NCBI GenBank assembly: GCA_937928175.1
Contig: CALFVP010000090.1
Location: forward strand, 1-5,182
From: an uncultured bacterium
GTDB taxonomy: Bacteria; Spirochaetota; Brevinematia; DTOW01
Direction of reading: 5' to 3'
Length of the DNA stretch: 5,182 bases
The position numbers were made by a program, and so were the translations under genes. Of the stretch, positions 1 to 5,182 are shown piece after piece. The notes beneath the pieces are model-generated. The model made no database searches. It worked only from the letters and a program-made list of their open reading frames with translations, and was not told the DNA's origin. The stretch's first letter is position 1. Each line of letters starts with the position of its first letter.

Positions 1-1
1 G

Positions 2-469
2 TTATCTCCTTACAAACCTATAAAATTCAACATTTGTTTTTTCTATGTATCTAACTATATTATCCATATCTAAAATTCCAACTAAACCACCTAATTCACT
101 AAAATCAACAAAAAATTTTATAAACCTAACATCCTTCCAAACATTTTCAGCGTAAGTTTTAACGTTTTTTTCTTCACTGTAAATAACTTTTGATATCTTA
201 TCAACAAACAAACAAAATCTTTTCTCCAAAACTTTACATAAAATAACGTTTTGAAGCACTGAATTATTGAATTTTCTTGTTATACCAAACAGTATAGTAC
301 TCAAATCGAAAACAGGCACTATTTCACCTCTTATATTCACAAGTCCTATTGTAAAATCCGGAACCTTTGGAACAATAAAAAACTCTTTCTGAGTCAATAT
401 CTCAACTACATACTCTATCTCTACACCAAAGAACCTATTATTTGCACTTACAGGTATTATTGAAATCAT
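2..469 (-). CDS. cheW: CheW-like chemotaxis coupling protein
   Basis: This is a single CheW domain of about 155 residues. CheW proteins are cytoplasmic adaptors that link methyl-accepting chemoreceptors to the kinase CheA. Seen in the sequence: a first beta strand followed by RFFGVEIEYVVEIL, then the family's central motif NIRGEIVPVFDL at residues 45-56 (numbered from the chosen start), with the glycine, proline and aspartate typical of CheW, and a second half ending in a strand-helix segment near GGLVGILDMDNIVRYIE. I chose the ATG at 467-469 because it gives normal CheW length. The frame is open further upstream (ATG 521-523, TTG 524-526), but those 18-19 extra residues are hydrophobic and lie before the domain. 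Neither start has a clear Shine-Dalgarno sequence. It is divergent from flgF, which fits a motility neighbourhood. Domain assignment is fairly sure. Membership in the main chemotaxis pathway rather than another CheW-type scaffold is inferred. Confidence 0.83.
   Translation of the reverse strand: MISIIPVSANNRFFGVEIEYVVEILTQKEFFIVPKVPDFTIGLVNIRGEIVPVFDLSTILFGITRKFNNSVLQNVILCKVLEKRFCLFVDKISKVIYSEEKNVKTYAENVWKDVRFIKFFVDFSELGGLVGILDMDNIVRYIEKTNVEFYRFVRR
5..11 (-). promoter_or_regulatory. Shine-Dalgarno site for a gene beyond the left edge
   Basis: Read on the minus strand, the end of the cheW-like gene is AAGGAGATAAC: a strong ribosome-binding sequence (AAGGAGA) directly abutting the TAA stop at 2-4. 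At usual spacing the start codon it serves would lie within a few bases outside the window. This suggests that cheW is followed by a translationally coupled gene in the same operon. The identity of that gene cannot be seen. Confidence 0.6.
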
Positions 470-487
470 CCAAAAGAAAATTATAAA
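460..487 (+). promoter_or_regulatory. Candidate sigma-70-type promoter for flgF
   Basis: TTGAAA at 460-465 and TATAAA at 482-487 are separated by 16 bases, a good match to a housekeeping promoter facing flgF. Transcription would start near 494, leaving a leader of about 85 bases. The -35 box overlaps the first codons of the divergent cheW-like gene, and the -10 box overlaps that gene's own -10 candidate. I saw no clear sigma-28-type flagellar promoter here. Confidence 0.45.
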
Positions 488-509
488 GAATACACTATAA
501 ATTTTTCCA
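480..509 (-). promoter_or_regulatory. Candidate promoter for the cheW-like gene
   Basis: On the minus strand there is a perfect TATAAT at 480-485. A poorer -35 candidate, TGGAAA (504-509), lies 18 bases upstream of it. The -10 box ends only 10 bases before the chosen ATG at 469, so transcription would start about 3-5 bases before the start codon, giving an almost leaderless mRNA. This agrees with the lack of a Shine-Dalgarno sequence. It overlaps the promoter candidate for flgF on the other strand. In such AT-rich DNA, TATAAT occurs often by chance. Confidence 0.4.
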
Positions 510-566
510 TAAAAAATGAACATCAAAACAAATAAAAAAAATTTTATTCACTACGAAAATATTAAA

Positions 567-573
567 AAGGAGT
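567..573 (+). promoter_or_regulatory. Shine-Dalgarno site of flgF
   Basis: AAGGAGT lies 5 bases before the ATG at 579-581. It is a strong ribosome-binding site that fixes the flgF start, which also matches the usual N-terminus of the family. Confidence 0.8.
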
Positions 574-578
574 GAAAC

Positions 579-1439
579 ATGGTAAGAGGAATATACACTG
601 GTGCTTCGGGAATGATATCTCAACTTGATAACTTGAATACCATAGCTAACAATTTAGCTAATACAAACACTACTTCTTACAAAAGAGAAACAACTTTATT
701 TAAGTCATTTCCAGAAATGCTTGCAAGAAGAATTAACGACAACGGAATTGTTACATTTCCACTAGGATCCTACGATAAAGCACCAATAATTGGTAAGTTT
801 GGTACTGGTGTTGAAGTTAACGAAGTACAAACGATATTTGAACAAGGTAGTTTAAAACAAACTGAAAATCCTTTTGATCTAGCACTGGAAGGAGAAGGAT
901 TTTTTGTTGTAGAAACACCTGAAGGACTTAAATTAACCAGAAACGGCTCCTTTAAAATAAGCAACGATAACTACCTTGTAACAAAAGAGGGTTTTAAGGT
1001 ATTGGGTGAAAATGGATATATAAGAGTAAAAATTGGTAACTTCAAAGTAGACAAACAAGGTAACATTCTAATTGATCCCCAACATGATCCATCAATACTT
1101 GATGAATTTGTTTCAACAGATAGAAGTGACATAAAAGATCAAGAAATAGTAGATAGAATAATGATAGTAAACGTTGAATTTCCAAGGTATTTGAAAAAAG
1201 AAGGACATTCATATTACACTACAACAGAACTATCTGGTGAAATGAAAATAGTAGAAGGGCAAACAAGACCAAAAGTACACCAGGGTTTCTTAGAAATGTC
1301 AAACGTTAATCCAGTAATAGAAATGGTGAAAATGATATCAGCAGAAAGAACTTACGAAGCAAATTCTAAAACTATACAAACTCAGGATTTATTATTAGGA
1401 AGGACTGTAAATGAAGTAGGAAAGGGATTAAGTGCTTAA
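579..1439 (+). CDS. flgF: Flagellar basal-body rod protein FlgF (spirochaete FlhO type)
   Basis: A 286-residue rod component of the flagellar axis, exported through the flagellar type III system and assembled in the proximal rod near FlgG. The N-terminal rod signature is present: MVRGIYTGASGM followed by NTIANNLANTNTTSYKRE (residues 20-37), which includes the ANNLAN heart of the family motif. The central D1 region has FEQGSLKQTENPFDLALEGE (88-107), GFFVV and TRNGSF (120-125). The C-terminal D0 helix carries SNVNPVIEMVKMISAERTYE (241-260) and ends in IQTQDLLLGRTVNEVGK. The NPV...IQTQD...GRTVNEVG ending and the length fit FlgF/FlhO of spirochaetes better than FlgG. No cleavable signal peptide is visible, as expected for type III export. 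Unlike the usual flhO-flhP arrangement, no flgG follows. The next gene is convergent and overlaps it. It is the only plus-strand gene here. Confidence 0.92.
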   Translation: MVRGIYTGASGMISQLDNLNTIANNLANTNTTSYKRETTLFKSFPEMLARRINDNGIVTFPLGSYDKAPIIGKFGTGVEVNEVQTIFEQGSLKQTENPFDLALEGEGFFVVETPEGLKLTRNGSFKISNDNYLVTKEGFKVLGENGYIRVKIGNFKVDKQGNILIDPQHDPSILDEFVSTDRSDIKDQEIVDRIMIVNVEFPRYLKKEGHSYYTTTELSGEMKIVEGQTRPKVHQGFLEMSNVNPVIEMVKMISAERTYEANSKTIQTQDLLLGRTVNEVGKGLSA

Positions 1440-1995
1440 CGAAATCTAACACATATTTATAGAAAAGTTTAGTTATTTCAACCGAGACAAATCCTAGTAA
1501 AACACCAATTAATACATCAGTTAAGTAATGAACACCCAAGTATACTCTAGAAAAACCTACCAACACAGCAAATATAAGTATTATTAAAGAAGGTATAAAG
1601 TAAAATTGATTAGTAGCAAAAAATAACACAAACACAGCAGCTGTATGTCCAGAAGGTAAAGAATACCTATCTGGAGGAACTATAAGCCTTTTAATTTCTT
1701 GTCTATACTTTATATAAGGTCTTTTTCTAACAAAAATTATCTTTATAATCTTTTGAAAGATAGTTTGAACTATCAAGGAAATTGAAAGTAATAAACCAAA
1801 ATCTACGTTTACAAAAACTAAAACAAAAACTGAAACTAAAGTTAAAAACCACCAATCACCTATCCTAGAAATAAATTTAAAAAACAAAGTTATATATTTT
1901 TTTCTAATTTTAATTAGATTAGAAAGAAACCAGAAGTCAAATCTACTAACAAAAGAAAATTTACCATACAAATATTCTCTTAATTTTTTTATCAT
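1372..1995 (-). CDS. PAP2-family membrane phosphatase
   Basis: A 207-residue integral membrane protein of the type 2 phosphatidic acid phosphatase superfamily. All three signature motifs are present. C1 is K85-x6-R92-P93 (KIIFVRKRP). C2 is PSGH at 114-117, with His117 as the expected acid/base. C3 is S149-R150-x5-H156-x3-D160 (SRVYLGVHYLTD), with His156 as the expected nucleophile. Hydrophobic segments lie around 48-62, 66-80, 120-145 and 160-180, and the N-terminus is basic. Family members remove phosphate from membrane lipids such as phosphatidate, phosphatidylglycerophosphate or undecaprenyl pyrophosphate. The substrate here cannot be told. It starts 9 bases after the STAS gene's stop with no visible Shine-Dalgarno sequence, so translation may be coupled to that gene. 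Its last ~21 residues lie antisense to the flgF 3' end, beyond the PAP2 core, and may be a dispensable tail. Confidence 0.88.
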   Translation of the reverse strand: MIKKLREYLYGKFSFVSRFDFWFLSNLIKIRKKYITLFFKFISRIGDWWFLTLVSVFVLVFVNVDFGLLLSISLIVQTIFQKIIKIIFVRKRPYIKYRQEIKRLIVPPDRYSLPSGHTAAVFVLFFATNQFYFIPSLIILIFAVLVGFSRVYLGVHYLTDVLIGVLLGFVSVEITKLFYKYVLDFVKHLIPFLLHLQSFLIINPEFV

Positions 1996-2004
1996 AAAAA
2001 TAAT

Positions 2005-2334
2005 TTAAAATGATTTTATAGCTTCATCAACAGAATCAAAATACCTAAACAAACTCTCTAATTCAACAAGTTTAAGCACCTTTTTTACACTTTGACTAAC
2101 ATTAGCTAACCTTATACCTCCATTATTAGCCGTAGTTCTTCTATGAGAAAAAACAAGAACCCTCATACCACTACTTGAAAGGTGCTGAACATCAGTAAAA
2201 TCAAAAACTATTTTATTCACATTAGAATTTATTATATCATTGACTTGTTTTTCTAACTCAAGAGCAGACTGTAAATCTATTCTACCAGTTAACTTTACTA
2301 CTACAACATCTCCAACTCTTTCAGTCTTAAACAT
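2005..2334 (-). CDS. STAS-domain anti-sigma-factor antagonist
   Basis: A 109-residue stand-alone STAS domain of the SpoIIAA/RsbV type. Such proteins bind a partner-switching kinase when unphosphorylated, releasing its target, and are switched off by phosphorylation of a serine. Seen in the sequence: the opening strand pair ending in VVVKLTGRID (11-20), a helix LQSALELEKQ, then DFTDVQHLSSSGMRVL (45-60), which aligns with the phosphorylation loop D-x-S-S/T-G-L/M of the family. Ser54 is the likely phosphosite; the usual preceding Asp is Ser53 here. The C-terminal part (IRLANVSQSVKKVLKLVELE) fits the last strand and helix. Length is normal. The start is set by a very strong Shine-Dalgarno sequence. 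It leads a two-gene unit with the PAP2 phosphatase. No cognate HPK/RsbW-type kinase or PPM phosphatase is in the window, so its pathway is unknown. Confidence 0.9.
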   Translation of the reverse strand: MFKTERVGDVVVVKLTGRIDLQSALELEKQVNDIINSNVNKIVFDFTDVQHLSSSGMRVLVFSHRRTTANNGGIRLANVSQSVKKVLKLVELESLFRYFDSVDEAIKSF

Positions 2335-2342
2335 AACGTAAA

Positions 2343-2350
2343 CCTCCTTT
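2343..2350 (-). promoter_or_regulatory. Shine-Dalgarno site of the STAS gene
   Basis: On the minus strand AAAGGAGG lies 8 bases before the ATG at 2332-2334, a near-perfect anti-16S match that fixes the start. Confidence 0.8.
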
Positions 2351-2353
2351 TTT

Positions 2354-2383
2354 AGTATAATTTAATGTAAACCATTCTTTCAA
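2354..2383 (-). promoter_or_regulatory. Candidate promoter for the STAS-PAP2 unit
   Basis: On the minus strand TTGAAA (2378-2383) and TATACT (2354-2359) are separated by 18 bases, within the 58-base gap after the subunit I stop codon. Transcription would start near 2346-2348, inside or at the edge of the Shine-Dalgarno sequence, giving a leader of only about 12-14 bases. It would let the STAS-PAP2 pair be expressed independently of the ATPase genes. No terminator is visible between them, so readthrough is also possible. Confidence 0.5.
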
Positions 2384-2392
2384 TGAAGTAAA

Positions 2393-4297
2393 CTACCTAA
2401 GAGGTTCAAATGCCTTACCACCACCTCTAAAAAATTTAGTAAAAAACTCATAAAAACTCAACCTTAAAGCCTGTATTCCTACTATAAGACCCTCAAATAC
2501 AATAACAAAGATTTGACCAAAAATAACTACAATAAAAGAAAGAATATCACCAATTAAACTACCTTTCAAAACTTCAGATATTGAGAAAAAAGTTATCATC
2601 AAAGCAATATGGTTTAAAGCAAAACCTGCAATTCTTATAAAAGATAGTGTATTACTTACAAAAGATATAAATACCTCAAATAATTCAAAAAACACAGACA
2701 AAGGAGAAATACCGTGACCATGCTTTATAGACTCTATTACAGATTCAAGTAAAAACATTAAAATAGGTACAAAAACTCCCAAAAACATCAAAAAACCATT
2801 AAAAGGAGCACCAAAAATTAACACATACAAAGGATAACCAACTAAAAAAGTGTAAAATACCAATCCAGCTATACCCCTACTATTCATAATTAGCTTAACC
2901 CAGTTATTTTCTCTAAATGTATTGATAAGGTTAAAAATTAACCCAACAAATATAACAAAAAAACCTATCGCTATAGAAATTTTCATTATTCTAACAATAT
3001 CATGAAAAGGAGATAACCACATAGCTGGTATTATTTTTTCTTCTATACCAAAAACAGAACCATAAAGAAAACCAAATATCGCTGCTGAAATTCCTACAGC
3101 TATTCCTAAACCAAAAACAACCCTAAAATTTTTAAACTTTAGAAACAATAACAAAGAAACCAAAGACAAAACTAACCCCTGACCTACATCACCAAACATC
3201 ATACCATAAAACAATACGTAAAGAAAAGCAAATACAATTGTCGGATCTATTTCATAAAACCTAGGAATGGAATATAATTTCACTAAAGACTCAAAAGGAT
3301 GTAATACTTTTGGATTTGAAAGTTTTGTAGGAACTTGAATAGATTTGTCATCTTTAGATATTTTTTCTGGATAACTAAACTCTATAACACAAGTATCTTT
3401 AGTTATATTCCTAATACTATTTACAACTTCTTCCTGATATTTTTTAGGTATCCATCCAGAAAATACTATAAACTTCCCACCTCTAACACTATGAGATTTT
3501 ACTTTCATTAAAGAATTAACAAACCACAAACCTTTATATAAGGTCAATACCTCCTCAGTATTAGCCTCTACTATTTTATCTATCAATGCTTTAAGTTTTT
3601 TCTTTTCTATCTCAACCTCTTTAAGTTTTCTATCTATTTCCTTAATATCCTCATTCTGGACAATTATATCGTTTAAATCTATTATCTTTACAAAAGAAGC
3701 CGAAAGCTTCAAAACCTCAGATCTGTAGGACTTAGGTAAAGATACAAGAATAACTACTAAATCACCAAAAGACTCAACTTCCTCAGTAACACTAGGAAAA
3801 CTAGACAAAACTTTCAAAATGGAATTAGACTCTTGCTTAGTAACAACAATCAAAGCAACAAAAAATTCCTTTGACATCCCACTTATATTTATTTTTTCCT
3901 TAATATAGTATTGAAGCCTTTTCATTCTAAGTTCTATTTCTTCTTTTTCCAGATTCTCCAATATAGAATAAGAAGAATAAAATTCATTCTCAGCCTTTGA
4001 TAACCTAAATTCAATTTCATCAATAGACAGAGCTTCTCTTAAGTTCAAAGTTTCTTTTATCTTATTTTCATCAATCTTCATATTTACTGCTAATTTGTCT
4101 AACCTTAACTTAATTTTTGAAAACCTCTCAATTTCATCATCTTCTCCCTTACCTAGTTTCAAAATACTATCAACATTCTCAATATTAACTTTCTTTACCT
4201 CAAATTCTCCAAACCTTATTAAGTAATCAGAAATGCTTTTCAAAAAATTCTCAACAGTTAAAATATTTATTTCAACCATCTTCTCAGGAAAAAACAT
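2393..4297 (-). CDS. atpI: V/A-type ATPase subunit I (membrane subunit a)
   Basis: A 634-residue subunit a/I of a V/A-type ATPase, the stator that forms the two ion half-channels against the rotating K ring. The N-terminal half (about 1-340) is the cytoplasmic arm, with helical, charged stretches around 85-130 and 215-245 that look like coiled coil, and the conserved SGWIPKKY at 280-287. The linker has PFESLVKLYSIPRFYEIDPT (334-353), followed by YGMMFGDVGQG (364-374) and FGFLYGSVFG (408-417), all family hallmarks. The membrane half has about eight hydrophobic segments. The key arginines are present: Arg555 in LSFIRIAGFALNH and Arg612 in QALRLSFYEFF, with Glu602 in FEGL. The ending FFRGGGKAFEPL is typical. 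The start has a strong Shine-Dalgarno sequence overlapping the upstream subunit C stop. The coupling ion (H+ or Na+) cannot be read from this subunit. The symbol ntpI is also used. Confidence 0.95.
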   Translation of the reverse strand: MFFPEKMVEINILTVENFLKSISDYLIRFGEFEVKKVNIENVDSILKLGKGEDDEIERFSKIKLRLDKLAVNMKIDENKIKETLNLREALSIDEIEFRLSKAENEFYSSYSILENLEKEEIELRMKRLQYYIKEKINISGMSKEFFVALIVVTKQESNSILKVLSSFPSVTEEVESFGDLVVILVSLPKSYRSEVLKLSASFVKIIDLNDIIVQNEDIKEIDRKLKEVEIEKKKLKALIDKIVEANTEEVLTLYKGLWFVNSLMKVKSHSVRGGKFIVFSGWIPKKYQEEVVNSIRNITKDTCVIEFSYPEKISKDDKSIQVPTKLSNPKVLHPFESLVKLYSIPRFYEIDPTIVFAFLYVLFYGMMFGDVGQGLVLSLVSLLLFLKFKNFRVVFGLGIAVGISAAIFGFLYGSVFGIEEKIIPAMWLSPFHDIVRIMKISIAIGFFVIFVGLIFNLINTFRENNWVKLIMNSRGIAGLVFYTFLVGYPLYVLIFGAPFNGFLMFLGVFVPILMFLLESVIESIKHGHGISPLSVFFELFEVFISFVSNTLSFIRIAGFALNHIALMITFFSISEVLKGSLIGDILSFIVVIFGQIFVIVFEGLIVGIQALRLSFYEFFTKFFRGGGKAFEPLR

Positions 4298-4310
4298 TCT
4301 CCCCTCCTAT
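4298..4310 (-). promoter_or_regulatory. Shine-Dalgarno/stop overlap joining subunits C and I
   Basis: On the minus strand the sequence reads ATAGGAGGGGAGA just before the subunit I ATG. The TAG stop of subunit C (4307-4309) supplies the first bases of the AGGAGG ribosome-binding site. Such a fusion is a usual sign of translational coupling, keeping the two ATPase subunits in step. Confidence 0.7.
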
Positions 4311-5182
4311 AAAACAAGAAATTGCCTTACTTTTTCAAGTTCAAAACCACCCACAATACCACCTATTACCGAAAAATAATTTTTCATATCAATCTCTCTT
4401 AAAATTATCATTGCTATAATAGTTGACGGATCCATAGGATCACCAATTATCAAATTTTTACACTTTTGCTTTAACGAAATATTCTTAAACCTATCTATAT
4501 CATCAATATCAGTAACCACAAAGTTAGGTGGTATAACCTCATAATCTATACACTTTTTTATAAAACCATCTCTACCAGTTAGTAAAATATCCATCAAAAT
4601 TTCTCCATCACTTCCCAAAAAACTACAACTACCAACATACTTACCTATATCAACACCAGACAAAAAACTAACTTTCGCAAACATCAACAAAATCTCATAA
4701 AAAGCTTTTACTTTTAGTAGTTTTTTCAAACTGTATCCAAACTTTATTTTTTTTCCAAACAGATGTCTGTAGTAAACCAAACTAGAATACACCAACAATT
4801 CATTCATATTTTCACGAGAGATCGTTTTTACAATATCCTTTAAAACTTTATCCCCTATCCTATGATAAGACAAAGTTTCAAGGTAAAGTTTTTTCACTTG
4901 CTCAACGTTTTCTAAAGCAACAATATCATCTTTATTTGAAACGGTAGAATAATCAAAAACAAATAAATCTTTACCTATATAACCACTAAGCCTTGCTCTA
5001 AGCAAAGTATTTAAATTGTATATCTCATAAGAAAGCATGTATGACTCAACTAAATCCCTAATATCAAAATCTTTTACTATACTTAAAACCCTCTTAGCAA
5101 ATAAAACAGGTAAGTTAACTATGTAAAGTTTTATTTCATCAAAGCTCAACTTTTTCTTTTCAAGTTTAAAAAAAACCTCTTC
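4307..5182 (-). CDS. atpC: V/A-type ATPase subunit C (AC39 family), 5' end outside window
   Basis: This is the 3' part of a V/A-ATPase subunit C gene, the funnel-shaped, all-helical adaptor that seats the central stalk on the membrane K ring. Visible are 291 codons, open to the right edge without a stop. The hallmark YNLNTLLRARLSGYIG lies at visible residues 55-70, and the C-terminus (DPMDPSTIIAMIILREIDMK, then FELEKVRQFL) matches the family's closing helices. In known homologues of about 320-350 residues, the NL..LLRA motif sits near residue 90, so roughly 35-45 residues are missing at the right edge. A TTG at 5147-5149 could be read as a start, but it has no Shine-Dalgarno sequence and would delete the N-terminal helices. 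Sequence conservation is low in this family, so the call rests on the two motifs plus coupling to subunit I. The DUF2764-type substitute found in some spirochaetes seems less likely. Confidence 0.82.
   Translation of the reverse strand, partial: EEVFFKLEKKKLSFDEIKLYIVNLPVLFAKRVLSIVKDFDIRDLVESYMLSYEIYNLNTLLRARLSGYIGKDLFVFDYSTVSNKDDIVALENVEQVKKLYLETLSYHRIGDKVLKDIVKTISRENMNELLVYSSLVYYRHLFGKKIKFGYSLKKLLKVKAFYEILLMFAKVSFLSGVDIGKYVGSCSFLGSDGEILMDILLTGRDGFIKKCIDYEVIPPNFVVTDIDDIDRFKNISLKQKCKNLIIGDPMDPSTIIAMIILREIDMKNYFSVIGGIVGGFELEKVRQFLVL

Noticed and set aside
770..964. A 64-codon minus-strand open frame inside flgF
   Set aside because: It lies wholly antisense to the conserved D1 region of flgF, has low-complexity composition and no recognisable domain; it is a shadow of the real gene.
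579..1439. Calling the rod protein FlgG
   Set aside because: FlgG shares the N- and C-terminal motifs, but the SNVNPV...IQTQD...NEVG ending and the central region fit the FlgF/FlhO branch better. FlgG usually ends soon after a shorter SNV-type helix.
1440..1500. Intrinsic terminator after flgF
   Set aside because: No GC-rich stem followed by a T run is visible on the plus strand.
2041..2055. A separate signal within the 3' end of the STAS gene
   Set aside because: One findings entry at these coordinates, with interest 0, reports no observation and should be ignored; this stretch is ordinary coding sequence of the STAS gene.
2335..2392. Terminator between subunit I and the STAS gene
   Set aside because: Only a 4-base inverted repeat (CATT...AATG) is present, too weak and without a T tract after it on the minus strand.
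5147..5149. TTG as the start of the subunit C gene
   Set aside because: There is no Shine-Dalgarno sequence before it, the frame stays open to the right edge, and family alignment expects more N-terminal residues. The gene is better treated as running off the window.
1..5182. CRISPR array, mobile element, tRNA or rRNA
   Set aside because: No regularly spaced repeats, transposase motifs, terminal inverted repeats or structured RNA signatures were seen on either strand.

Overview
The window is a dense, AT-rich (roughly 30% GC by eye) bacterial chromosomal segment with six protein genes. It has no RNA gene, insertion sequence, CRISPR array or long non-coding stretch that I can support. The best fit is the Spirochaetota, possibly a deep, AT-rich lineage such as the Brevinematales. 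The flagellar rod protein closely resembles the spirochaete FlgF/FlhO type, and it sits in the same window as a CheW-like chemotaxis protein and subunits of an archaeal/vacuolar-type (V/A) ATPase, a combination typical of spirochaetes. The genus is inference.

Layout from the left: (1) cheW-like gene on the minus strand, 2-469, whose stop codon is fused to a Shine-Dalgarno sequence for a gene just beyond the left edge. (2) A short divergent regulatory region, about 470-578, with overlapping promoter candidates for both directions. (3) flgF/flhO on the plus strand, 579-1439, the only plus-strand gene. (4) On the minus strand, a two-gene unit of a STAS-domain anti-sigma-factor antagonist (2005-2334) and a PAP2-family membrane phosphatase (1372-1995), with its own promoter candidate at 2354-2383. 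The PAP2 gene ends 68 nt inside the 3' end of flgF, tail to tail. (5) On the minus strand, two V/A-type ATPase genes: subunit C (AC39 family; its 5' end runs off the right edge) followed after 9 nt by subunit I (the membrane 'a' subunit).

Functionally these are housekeeping modules: motility and chemotaxis on the left, a small regulatory/lipid-phosphatase unit in the middle, and ion-translocating ATPase parts on the right. In the ATPase pair, subunit C joins the central stalk to the membrane ring and subunit I forms the ion half-channels and holds the peripheral stalks. I found no convincing new biological system. The points worth a second look are structural: a misleading signal-peptide-like extension on CheW with an almost leaderless start, the convergent coding overlap of flgF and PAP2, flgF without an adjacent flgG, the C-then-I ATPase order with no K (ring) gene behind it, and a strong strand bias in base composition.
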